From Verrucomicrobiia bacterium (lineage in GTDB: Bacteria; Verrucomicrobiota; Verrucomicrobiia; Limisphaerales; UBA11358), in contig JANWKE010000148.1 of assembly GCA_025451535.1 (NCBI GenBank), positions 1 to 36,458 of the forward strand: 36,458 bases of DNA, read 5' to 3'. The translations under genes were made by a program, and so were the position numbers. The notes under the pieces are model-generated. The model was not told the origin of the DNA and ran no database searches. It saw only the letters and a program-made list of their open reading frames with translations. This document shows positions 24,530-31,173 of this stretch, piece after piece. Numbering within the stretch: the stretch's first letter is position 1; every line of letters begins with the position of its first letter.

Positions 24530-25063
24530 TCATTGGCAACCTCCTAAGATCTCGTCGGCCTTTTTATGGCTGACGCCTTCGTAAAAGGCGTCGTTGCACA
24601 TCATCACCGGCGCGGTGCCACAACCGGCGAGACATTCGACGAATTCGACCGTGAACTTTCCGTCCTTCGTCGTCTGCGGGCCATGCGCGTGCGCGTTCAG
24701 GCCCAGCTTCTCGCAAAAATATTGGTGCAGCTCACACCCGCCTCCCAGCGCACAACTCAGCGTCCGGCAGACCTTGATTTGATATTTACCCATCGGTTGC
24801 TGCCGCAACATGGGATAAAACGTGACCAACTCGTAAACATTGATCGGCTGCAACTCGAGTTTGCGCGCTGTCCATTCGACCGCCTCCTGCGAAATCCAGC
24901 CGAATTGCTCCTGGATGGCGTGCAGCACCATGAGCGCAGCGGCGCGCTTCACCGGATAATGAGTGACCAATTCGTCCACTTCCGCCTCCAGCGCCGCCGA
25001 CGCGGCAAAGCCGCTTTGGCGCTGGAGCGGATTGGGTATCGGTTCGGTATGCGCGGTGCTCAT
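24530..25063 (-). CDS. nuoE: NADH-quinone oxidoreductase subunit E
   Basis: A 177-residue thioredoxin-fold [2Fe-2S] subunit (cluster N1a). The four Cys ligands are visible in VCRTLSCALGGG (about residues 98-109) and VECLAGCGTAPVMMCND (about 145-161). The helical N-terminal part has VKRAAALMVLHAIQEQFGWIS and LELQPINVYELVTFYPML, as in other NuoE. ATG 25063 overlaps the nuoD stop (ATGA) and a GGAG lies nine bases upstream, so it is preferred to the in-frame ATG at 25072. An extra charged N-terminal tail precedes the domain. The gap to nuoF carries the antisense tRNA-Gln. Confidence 0.97.
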   Translation of the reverse strand: MSTAHTEPIPNPLQRQSGFAASAALEAEVDELVTHYPVKRAAALMVLHAIQEQFGWISQEAVEWTARKLELQPINVYELVTFYPMLRQQPMGKYQIKVCRTLSCALGGGCELHQYFCEKLGLNAHAHGPQTTKDGKFTVEFVECLAGCGTAPVMMCNDAFYEGVSHKKADEILGGCQ

Positions 25064-26331
25064 CGGTCGCATTCTCCCATCACAAAATCAAGCGAGCCGA
25101 GAATCGCCACCGTATCGCTGATGAGACAACCGGTGAAAATTTTCGGGATGATGCTCAAGTTCACGAAGCTGGGCGAACGAATCTTCATCCGGTAAGGCGT
25201 GCCGCCGCCTTTGCTGTTGATGTAAAAACCGAGTTCACCCTTCGGGTTTTCGTGGCCGAAATAAATTTCGCCGGGTGGACAGTTCATGCCTTCGGTGACG
25301 AGCATGAATTGATGGATCAACTCCTCCATCCTGGTCAGCACCTTCTGCTTCGGCGGCAAAACCACCTTGCCGTTGGCCACGTTGATCGGTTCTTTCGTCT
25401 GGTTTTCCGCTCCGCCGGGAATTTTCGCGATGCATTGCCGTAAAATGCGGACACTCTGGCGCATTTCCTCCATGCGCACGAGGTAACGGTCGTAGCAATC
25501 ACCGACGGCCCCGACCGGAATGTCGAATTCCAGATCCGGGTAGCAAAGATACGGCTGGTTCTTGCGCAAGTCCCATTCCACGCCGCTGCCCCGCAGGTTC
25601 GGGCCGCTTAAGCCGTAATCAATCGCATCGGACTTCGAGATCGCCGCGAGGCCGCGGACGCGGTCCACCCAGATGCGGTTGCGGGTGAGCAGAACTTCGA
25701 CTTCGTCAAGGGCGGGGATGAATTCGTCGCAGAATTTGCGGCATTGATCCAGCCACGTGGGCGGCAGGTCGCGCATCAGACCGCCAATGCGCGTGTAACT
25801 GGTGGTGAACCGCGCGCCGCTGACCGCCTCGGCCAGGTTGTAAATTTTTTCACGCTCGGTGAACGTGAGCAGGAAGACCGTCACCGCACCCATGTCCATG
25901 GCGAACGCACCGAGGCCGAGCAGGTGCGCCGAGATACGCGCCAGTTCCGCGCACATGACGCGGATGTATTGGCAGCGCGGTGGCAAATCCTTTTCGATAC
26001 CGAGCAGTTTTTCCACCGCCAGCGCGTAGGCGACGTTGTTGGCCAGCGGCGCCAGATAATCCAGCCGGTCGGTGTAGGGAATGAACTGCGTGTAGGTCAT
26101 GTTCTCGGCGATTTTCTCGTCGCCGCGATGCAGATAACCCACGTCCGGATCGGCTTTGGTGATGATTTCGCCGTCCAGTTCCAGCACGATGCGCAACACG
26201 CCGTGTGTGGCCGGATGCGATGGCCCCATGTTCAGGACCATCTTGTCGCCCTGGACATCTTGAAGTTCTTCCGCCGCCTGGGCTGCCCGCGCGGCGGAAT
26301 CACGAATCTCAATGTCTTGAACGGTGGCCAT
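25060..26331 (-). CDS. nuoD: NADH-quinone oxidoreductase subunit D
   Basis: A 423-residue 49-kDa-type subunit that forms the quinone pocket with NuoB. NMGPSHPATHGVLRIVLELDGE holds the conserved quinone-facing His, followed by DVGYLHRGDEKIAE and DRLDYLAPLANNVAY. ARFTTSYTRIGGLMRDLP, GLSGPNLRGSGVEWDLRK and the C-terminal SFVNLSIIPKIFTGCLISDTVAILGSLDFVMGECDR are diagnostic. About 25 charged residues precede the domain. The stop overlaps the nuoE start by four bases; nuoC ends five bases upstream. Confidence 0.98.
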   Translation of the reverse strand: MATVQDIEIRDSAARAAQAAEELQDVQGDKMVLNMGPSHPATHGVLRIVLELDGEIITKADPDVGYLHRGDEKIAENMTYTQFIPYTDRLDYLAPLANNVAYALAVEKLLGIEKDLPPRCQYIRVMCAELARISAHLLGLGAFAMDMGAVTVFLLTFTEREKIYNLAEAVSGARFTTSYTRIGGLMRDLPPTWLDQCRKFCDEFIPALDEVEVLLTRNRIWVDRVRGLAAISKSDAIDYGLSGPNLRGSGVEWDLRKNQPYLCYPDLEFDIPVGAVGDCYDRYLVRMEEMRQSVRILRQCIAKIPGGAENQTKEPINVANGKVVLPPKQKVLTRMEELIHQFMLVTEGMNCPPGEIYFGHENPKGELGFYINSKGGGTPYRMKIRSPSFVNLSIIPKIFTGCLISDTVAILGSLDFVMGECDR

Positions 26332-26336
26332 GAAAA

Positions 26337-26915
26337 TTATTCTTCCGGATTGCGAACGCGCGGTTCACGGTTGGTAGCGTCCCCGCTACCGGCCACCGTT
26401 ACGAACGGCCCGCCTTCGAGCGGTGCCGGTTTGGTGAACGCGATGCCGGGCAGCTCACTGGGTTTGCCTGCCAGCGGAAAGTCCTTGCGCAGAGGGAAAT
26501 ACGGATAGCCTTCCCACATCAAAATCCGGCGCAAATCGGGATGGCCACGGAACCGGATGCCCATCATGTCGTAAATTTCGCGTTCGTGCCAGTTGGCCGT
26601 GTTCCAGACATCGATGACGCTCGGCAATTCTGATTTTTCCTCGCTTACGTCCGTTTTAAGCCGCAGTTCGCAGCCATGCCTCAGGCCACGCAAATGGTAC
26701 ACCACCGTCCAGCGCGGGTCGTCGCCGTAGTTGTCCACGCTGCTGATGTCCACCAGGTAATTGAAATCCAGGTCGCTTTTCGCGTAGCGACAGACCTCGG
26801 GAATCTTCTCCGCGTCGGCAACTTTAAGGGTGACTTCGCTGCGAAACTCCGCCGGTTCGGAGATTAAGTCGCCGAACCTGACCTTGATTTTCTGTGCTTG
26901 TTCCAGAGAATTCAT
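26337..26915 (-). CDS. nuoC: NADH-quinone oxidoreductase subunit C
   Basis: A 192-residue 30-kDa-type subunit. DFNYLVDISSVDNYGDDPRWTVVYHL, then VWNTANWHEREIYDMMGIRFRGHPDLRRILMWEGYPYFPLRKDFPL, is the classical family signature; the last segment is the quinone-arm stretch contacting NuoD. The last ~40 residues (PAPLEGGPFVTVAGSGDATNREPR) are a loose tail. It is not fused to nuoD, unlike in E. coli. A repeat-filled 147-bp gap separates it from nuoB. Confidence 0.97.
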   Translation of the reverse strand: MNSLEQAQKIKVRFGDLISEPAEFRSEVTLKVADAEKIPEVCRYAKSDLDFNYLVDISSVDNYGDDPRWTVVYHLRGLRHGCELRLKTDVSEEKSELPSVIDVWNTANWHEREIYDMMGIRFRGHPDLRRILMWEGYPYFPLRKDFPLAGKPSELPGIAFTKPAPLEGGPFVTVAGSGDATNREPRVRNPEE

Positions 26916-26917
26916 TT

Positions 26918-27057
26918 AACCGCGGATGAACACAGATGGACACGGATGTTTGACGCGAATTTCACGAATTGACGCGAATTCAAATTCATTCGCGATGATG
27001 CACGAAAGGGACGACCAGCCTTTTTGAATCCGTGTTTATCCGTGTTCATCCGTGGTC
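26918..27057. repeat. CACGGAT inverted repeat between nuoB and nuoC
   Basis: A left arm of GATGAACAC/GATGGACAC units (26918-26947) faces a right arm of ATCCGTG units (27024-27057). The 33 bp at 27024-27056 are identical to 18246-18278 between nuoK and nuoL. The interior includes two GACGCGAATT units (26953-26982 region). It fills essentially the whole gap. Confidence 0.65.
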
Positions 27058-27062
27058 AAAAT

Positions 27063-27602
27063 TCAAGCCGCCGCCTTGGGTTCAGGATGCAACGCTTGGA
27101 CGGCCACGAGGTCCTGCAGGACCGGCTGCGTGCCGATTTTGTCCTGTAATTTCATCAGCGCGTCGAGCACGGCCTCGGGTCGCGGCGGGCAGCCGGACAC
27201 ATAAACGTCCACCGGGATGATATGGTCCACGCCCTGGAGCACGGCGTAGCTGCGATACATGCCGCCGGTGGAGGCGCAGGCGCCCATGGCGATGACCCAT
27301 TTCGGCTCGGGCATCTGGTCATAGATGCGTTTGACGCACATGGCCATTTTGTAAGTGACGGTGCCGGCCACGATCATGCAGTCCGCCTGCCGGGGGGAAA
27401 ACCGCATCACTTCGGAGCCGAAGCGGGAAATATCGAACCGGCTGGCGCCCGCCGCCATCAATTCAATGGCGCAGCAAGCCAGGCCCATGGGCATCGGCCA
27501 GACGGAATTTTTGCGAAACCAGTTGAGCGCGGCGTCCACGCGGGTGACAATCACGTCTCCTTCAATCTTGGAATCGTAACCGATTTCGGTGTTGGCGCGC
27601 AT
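27063..27602 (-). CDS. nuoB: NADH-quinone oxidoreductase subunit B
   Basis: A 179-residue subunit carrying the terminal cluster N2, which reduces quinone. [14 protein letters not shown] gives the unusual tandem Cys pair, followed by [15 protein letters not shown] and [17 protein letters not shown] with the other two ligands. Length is typical. It is the first nuo gene on this strand; normally nuoA precedes it, but upstream lies only a 203-bp intergenic region with a CRP-like palindrome and the divergent kinase pair. Confidence 0.98.
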   Translation of the reverse strand: MRANTEIGYDSKIEGDVIVTRVDAALNWFRKNSVWPMPMGLACCAIELMAAGASRFDISRFGSEVMRFSPRQADCMIVAGTVTYKMAMCVKRIYDQMPEPKWVIAMGACASTGGMYRSYAVLQGVDHIIPVDVYVSGCPPRPEAVLDALMKLQDKIGTQPVLQDLVAVQALHPEPKAAA

Positions 27603-27606
27603 AGAC

Positions 27607-27635
27607 CTTATTTGCTAAAAAACTGGCAAAATCAA
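27607..27635 (-). promoter_or_regulatory. Candidate nuoB promoter (minus strand)
   Basis: On the minus strand TTGATT (27635-27630), a 17-bp spacer and AATAAG (27612-27607), each four of six to consensus. The nuoB ATG begins five bases downstream at 27602, so this would give a leaderless or almost leaderless transcript. The TAAGG overlapping the -10 could instead be a weak ribosome-binding site for a longer message. Confidence 0.3.
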
Positions 27636-27667
27636 CGTAATGGGTGCCTGCAACACGGGCAAGCAAA

Positions 27668-27687
27668 TTTGTGATTTTTTTCACAAA
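27668..27687. promoter_or_regulatory. CRP/FNR-family binding-site-like palindrome
   Basis: TTTGTGA and TCACAAA flank six T residues, an exact TGTGA-N6-TCACA match to the E. coli CRP consensus cores. It is centred about 75 bp upstream of the nuoB ATG and about 128 bp upstream of the kinase-like start at 27806. A palindrome of this quality in a divergent control region supports a regulator of the CRP/FNR superfamily, which is not encoded here. Confidence 0.55.
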
Positions 27688-27747
27688 GGCGAAAAATTCA
27701 CCAGAATTTAACGGAGCCGGCGGGTGCCGCCGTGCTACAACTTGCGC

Positions 27748-27775
27748 TTGTGACCGGCGGCCGCTTGCGTAGAAT
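27748..27775 (+). promoter_or_regulatory. Candidate promoter of the thymidylate-kinase-like pair
   Basis: TTGTGA (27748-27753), a 16-bp spacer and TAGAAT (27770-27775; five of six). The ATG is at 27806, so a leader of roughly 24 bases is expected, without a recognisable Shine-Dalgarno sequence. Confidence 0.4.
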
Positions 27776-27805
27776 TAAGAAACGCAATACGCGTTTGCTT
27801 CACGA

Positions 27806-28558
27806 ATGATGAAAACTTTTGCCGAACTGAATTTCCCCGGGCGGCTCATCGCGGTCGAGGGCCTCGACGGGTCGGGCAAGTCCACGCAGATTTACCTGCT
27901 CAAGCGCTGGCTCGAAGCTGAGGGCATCAAGGTCTACTTCAGCGAATGGAACTCCTCGGAGTTGGTGAAATCTGCCACCAGCAAGGGCAAAAAGCGCGAG
28001 CTGTTGACGCCGACCACCTTCAGCCTGATTCACGCGACGGATTTTGCCGACCGTTACGAACGCCATTTGCTGCCTTTGTTGCGCGCGGGCTACGTGGTGC
28101 TGTGCGACCGTTACATTTTCACCGCGTTCGCGCGCGATGTGACGCGCGGTTGTCCGCCGGACTGGGTGCGTGGCATCTACAACTTCGCTGCCCTGCCGGA
28201 CATCGTGTTCTTTTTCAAGGCGGACCTGGAAGTATCACTCAACCGGATTCTGGAAGGCCGCCCGAAGCTGAAGTTTTTCGAGGCGGGCATGGATTTGCGG
28301 CTCTCGGCCGATCCCTACGAAAGTTTTCGCATCTTCCAGGGCCGCATTCTGGAGCAGTACCTGGCGATGGCGGGCGAATTCAAATTCATGGTGATTGACG
28401 CCAATCAGAATGTCGAAAAACAGCAATCGTTCGTGCGCAAGGTCGTGGGCGAGCGGATCAACCTGGTGCGGTTTCGCCGCCGCCGGCCGCTGCCGTTGCC
28501 GCCCCCGCTCCCGCCCGACAACAAGGTCAAGGAAACCGAGGAAGATCTGGCCGCATGA
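27806..28558 (+). CDS. tmk: Thymidylate kinase-like P-loop kinase, canonical member of a tandem pair
   Basis: A 250-residue nucleoside-monophosphate kinase of the dTMP-kinase family, which phosphorylates dTMP to dTDP with ATP. The Walker A motif VEGLDGSGKSTQ (about residues 18-29) is canonical, and VVLCDRYIFTAFARD (about 95-110) is the DR(Y/F/H) catalytic motif. FFFKADLEVSLNRILEGRP precedes the lid region. It is longer than ordinary Tmk (about 210) and ends in a basic, Pro-rich tail (RFRRRRPLPLPPPLPPDN). The specificity for dTMP is not proven, since the sequence between the motifs is divergent and a conventional tmk may exist elsewhere. The stop overlaps the next start by four bases. Confidence 0.82.
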   Translation: MMKTFAELNFPGRLIAVEGLDGSGKSTQIYLLKRWLEAEGIKVYFSEWNSSELVKSATSKGKKRELLTPTTFSLIHATDFADRYERHLLPLLRAGYVVLCDRYIFTAFARDVTRGCPPDWVRGIYNFAALPDIVFFFKADLEVSLNRILEGRPKLKFFEAGMDLRLSADPYESFRIFQGRILEQYLAMAGEFKFMVIDANQNVEKQQSFVRKVVGERINLVRFRRRRPLPLPPPLPPDNKVKETEEDLAA

Positions 28559-29280
28559 AAAGACCGATGACTAATCCCGAAGGCGCCAAAAAGGGCCGCC
28601 ACTATTATGGGCACGGCATTCCCCGCTACCCTTTGGAGGAGCTGGTGGGCAAATTGATTGTGGTCGAGGGCGCGGACGGTTCGGGCCGTTCCTCGCAGAT
28701 TGCACGGCTGGTGGACTGGTTGGAAACCTGCGGACACGCGACGGTGCAGGTGGGCTTGAAGCACTCCACCCTGGTCAGTTCCGAACTGGCCAAGGCGCAG
28801 GAGGGAAACATCCTGAGCCGGACGACGTTGAGTTTGTTTTACGCAACCGACTTTGCCGACCAGCTGGAAAACATGATTATGCCCGCGCTCAAGGCCGGTT
28901 TCATTGTGCTGTCGGATCGTTATATTTACACGCTCATGGCGCGCGACATGGTGCGGGGCATGGATGAGGCGTGGCTGAAAAATTTATACGGAATTGCGCT
29001 CGAACCCGACGCGGTGTTTTATCTTTCCGTCGAACCCCAGGAACTGGTGCAGCGCAACCTCGCCAAAAACGCGGCGCTCGACTATTGGGAAAGCGGCATG
29101 GACCTTGGCCTCTCTCGCGACATGTTTGACAGCTTCCTGAAGTATCAAACCGCGATGCAGGCGGCGTTTCGCCAGTTGCGGAAGAATTACGGCTTCACCG
29201 TTGTGGATGGCAACCGCCCCGTCGGCTCGATCACCAAGGAGCTGCGGAAAAAAATCCGCGCGCTCCTGGTTGAAAAATGA
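28555..29280 (+). CDS. Thymidylate kinase-like protein with Arg in place of the P-loop Lys
   Basis: A 241-residue paralogue of the preceding protein, beginning within its stop codon (ATGA). The P-loop reads VEGADGSGRSSQ (about residues 38-49), so the Walker A Lys that normally contacts ATP phosphates is Arg. The second motif IVLSDRYIYTLMARD is intact, and the remaining alignment (LSRTTLSLFYATDFADQLEN against LLTPTTFSLIHATDFADRYER) is close throughout. A 30-residue His/Tyr-rich N-terminal extension (KKGRHYYGHGIPRYPLEEL) is extra. Likely a catalytically weak or regulatory partner of the first protein, perhaps in a heterodimer, since Tmk enzymes are dimers. This is inferred from sequence only. 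Confidence 0.8.
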   Translation: MKRPMTNPEGAKKGRHYYGHGIPRYPLEELVGKLIVVEGADGSGRSSQIARLVDWLETCGHATVQVGLKHSTLVSSELAKAQEGNILSRTTLSLFYATDFADQLENMIMPALKAGFIVLSDRYIYTLMARDMVRGMDEAWLKNLYGIALEPDAVFYLSVEPQELVQRNLAKNAALDYWESGMDLGLSRDMFDSFLKYQTAMQAAFRQLRKNYGFTVVDGNRPVGSITKELRKKIRALLVEK

Positions 29281-29286
29281 AATGAT

Positions 29287-29814
29287 TCAAACCCCGGGCG
29301 TTCCGCCCGATGGCGGCGGCGGGACATTGTTCGTGGCGGGCGGCGTACCCGTCGGCGGTCGGTCACGGGGTGGGCCGTGCGGCGTGAATTGTTTTATCAT
29401 CGCCTCAAACTTCTTCTGTTGTTCCGGCGTCAGTTCTTCCCGGATGCGCTGATGGACCTGCTCCATTTCCTCGCGCATTTTCGGAGCGACATTGGTCCAG
29501 ATTTCGCGGTTCCGTTCCTGGCCTTCGGCGATGATTTTTGAAATCGCCGCGTGTTGTTCCGGCGTCAATTTGAGTGCTTTGTCCAGGTGTTGGATGAAAT
29601 CTCTCCGCCAGATTTCCGGTGAGCGCGGCCGGGACAACTCTCCCGGGTGCGACGGTTCCCGATCGCCTGTCGCGGCGCGCGGATTTTCCCTCCAGGCCAG
29701 AAAGCGGGCGTTGGGTCCATGCTCGCGGTCAACGTAGTTCACCAGCAAGCCGCCGGTCAAAACGCCCGCGCCAAAAATCACCACGGTAGCCAGAACCACT
29801 TTCCATGAATTCAT
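29287..29814 (-). CDS. Periplasmic LTxxQ-motif (Spy/CpxP/ZraP-like) protein
   Basis: A 175-residue protein from ATG 29814, with an N-terminal signal anchor (MNSWKVVLATVVIFGAGVLTGGLLVNYV). The mature part has two LTPEQ repeats: LDKALKLTPEQHAAISKIIAEGQERNREIW and IREELTPEQQKKFEAMIK, typical of the helical Spy/CpxP/ZraP superfamily that senses or chaperones in the periplasm. The C-terminus is Pro- and Gly-rich. The ATG overlaps the stop of the upstream membrane protein by four bases. With an ECF sigma factor at the head it forms a probable three-gene envelope-response operon. Confidence 0.82.
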   Translation of the reverse strand: MNSWKVVLATVVIFGAGVLTGGLLVNYVDREHGPNARFLAWRENPRAATGDREPSHPGELSRPRSPEIWRRDFIQHLDKALKLTPEQHAAISKIIAEGQERNREIWTNVAPKMREEMEQVHQRIREELTPEQQKKFEAMIKQFTPHGPPRDRPPTGTPPATNNVPPPPSGGTPGV

Positions 29815-30122
29815 TGGGTTTGTGCGTTTTGATCCACCGCCGCCAGCAGCGTGTTTTCGAAATTTTGCGAAAGGTCCCCGGCGTTCGCAGTGGTCGTCGG
29901 ATTGAAGAAGGCCCATGCGCCGAGCATCAGGGCGATGGCGAGGCACGAAACCGCCGCCCGCCAGAGCCCGCGCACCCATAAGACCGGATTGGTGTTCAAG
30001 GTGCGCGCCGCCAGCAAGGCCATCACCCGCTTCTCAAACGCGTAGGGTACACCATCCCCCGGTGGATTCGCGCGGGCGGCGGCGATCAATTTCTTTTGTA
30101 ATTCAGCAGGGTTCATACGCAT
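29811..30122 (-). CDS. Small single-pass membrane protein, anti-sigma-like by context
   Basis: A 103-residue protein. The N-terminal ~45 residues are a soluble cytoplasmic segment (PAELQKKLIAAARANPPGDGVPYAFEKRVMALLA), then a transmembrane helix (GLWRAAVSCLAIALMLGAWAF) and a short periplasmic tail. It follows the ECF sigma gene by 33 bp and overlaps the LTxxQ protein, the position in which an anti-sigma factor is usually found. No zinc-binding anti-sigma motif is present, so the role rests on layout. ATG 30122 and ATG 30116 are both possible starts. Confidence 0.6.
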   Translation of the reverse strand: MRMNPAELQKKLIAAARANPPGDGVPYAFEKRVMALLAARTLNTNPVLWVRGLWRAAVSCLAIALMLGAWAFFNPTTTANAGDLSQNFENTLLAAVDQNAQTQ

Positions 30123-30155
30123 CTGATGTATCAGACGCCGGCTTGCGGTGTCGGG

Positions 30156-30731
30156 TTACAGGTACTTGTCTTTGGGCAATCTGGCCAGAATTTTTCGCAT
30201 TTCGGCGCGTGCCCGGAACGCGCGCACCTTCACCAGGGGTACCGACCACCCGGTCAACCGGGCGATTTCCTTGACCGGCCGGTCTTCGATTTCCAGCAAC
30301 GTGATGATCAACCGTGCCGAGGGTGAAAGCCGCTCCAGGACGCGCGCAATCAGCAATCGCGCCGCATCGGCATTTTCGGTCACGGCTTCCGGTTGCGTCA
30401 CGAAACGTTCCAGCCAGTCGTTCTCCGGGTCGGTCAAATCGGAGAAGGCCGATTCCCGATTGCGCTGGTGGCCGCGCAAAAAGTCGTAGCAGGTTCGGAC
30501 CGTCAATCGCATGAGCCAGTGCTCGAACGGCGCTTCCCCGCGGAAACTGTTCAGTTTTTCGAACGCCTTGAGCCAGACCTCCTGGGCAATATCCGCGACC
30601 TCACTCTCGCGCCGGGCGTAGCGGCGGGCGGTGGCAAACACCCGCGGGGAATATTTTTGGACAAACGGTTCGAAACTCGCGGCGTCTCCGGCAAGCACGG
30701 CGGCGATCAACTCCGCTTCGGTTCGTTCCAT
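30156..30731 (-). CDS. ECF-type RNA polymerase sigma factor
   Basis: A 191-residue sigma-70 family regulator from ATG 30731. Region 2 is FEPFVQKYSPRVFATARRYARRESEVADIAQEVWLKAFEKLNSFRGEAPFEHWLMRLTVRTCYDFLR, with the DIAQEVWLKAF core-binding and -10-recognition helices. Region 4 is LERLSPSARLIITLLEIEDRPVKEIARLTGWSVPLVKVRAFRARAEMRK, the -35 recognition helix-turn-helix. It heads the group with the small membrane protein and the LTxxQ protein; membrane-bound anti-sigma control is likely. An in-frame TTG nine codons... upstream of this ATG (30740) is less likely as start. Confidence 0.93.
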   Translation of the reverse strand: MERTEAELIAAVLAGDAASFEPFVQKYSPRVFATARRYARRESEVADIAQEVWLKAFEKLNSFRGEAPFEHWLMRLTVRTCYDFLRGHQRNRESAFSDLTDPENDWLERFVTQPEAVTENADAARLLIARVLERLSPSARLIITLLEIEDRPVKEIARLTGWSVPLVKVRAFRARAEMRKILARLPKDKYL

Positions 30732-30789
30732 TGCCCGCAAGCTGCCAGAAAAATTTTCACGGCTAAAGCCAAAAGCCGCCGGCGGAAAT

Positions 30790-31044
30790 TCAAGGCCGCG
30801 TGATGCGGAGTGCGGCTTCCAAATCCCCCGAGAAATTTTTGACGACCGTCACGATTTTGGGCGGTTGTTCGAGCAGGTTGACCATCATCCGCTCGGCGCT
30901 TTCGGGCCGGCGGCGCATCAATTCGGCGCTGGCGAGGATCAGCGAAACGTAATTGTTGATGTCATGACGCATATCGGCGAGTTTCTGGTTCAGCTCACCA
31001 ATTTGTTCCACGCTCAAGGTGACCGGCTCGGTTGGCAGTGACAT
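30790..31044 (-). CDS. Tiny protein resembling a histidine-kinase dimerisation (DHp) segment
   Basis: An 84-residue protein. Residues about 14-45 (QIGELNQKLADMRHDINNYVSLILASAELMRRRPE) resemble the H-box helix of sensor kinases of the RHDxxN type, with the candidate phospho-His in MRHDINN. The rest (RMMVNLLEQPPKIVTVVKNFSGDLEAAL) could form the second helix of the hairpin. No ATP-binding catalytic domain follows. It lies upstream of the ECF gene on the same strand. A phosphotransfer role, perhaps with the stand-alone receiver at 34618-35055, is speculative; the gene may simply be a kinase remnant. Confidence 0.55.
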   Translation of the reverse strand: MSLPTEPVTLSVEQIGELNQKLADMRHDINNYVSLILASAELMRRRPESAERMMVNLLEQPPKIVTVVKNFSGDLEAALRITRP

Positions 31045-31173
31045 TGATAAGATAATCGCGCAAGGTCAGTTGAAAGCAAGCGGCTTTCTCGCCGGCGGCG
31101 GAGGAATTGGGGCGGGCGAAAGGATTCGGACCGGCCGGGATCCACGAAAGAGCTGACGCAGCGTCAGGGAAAT

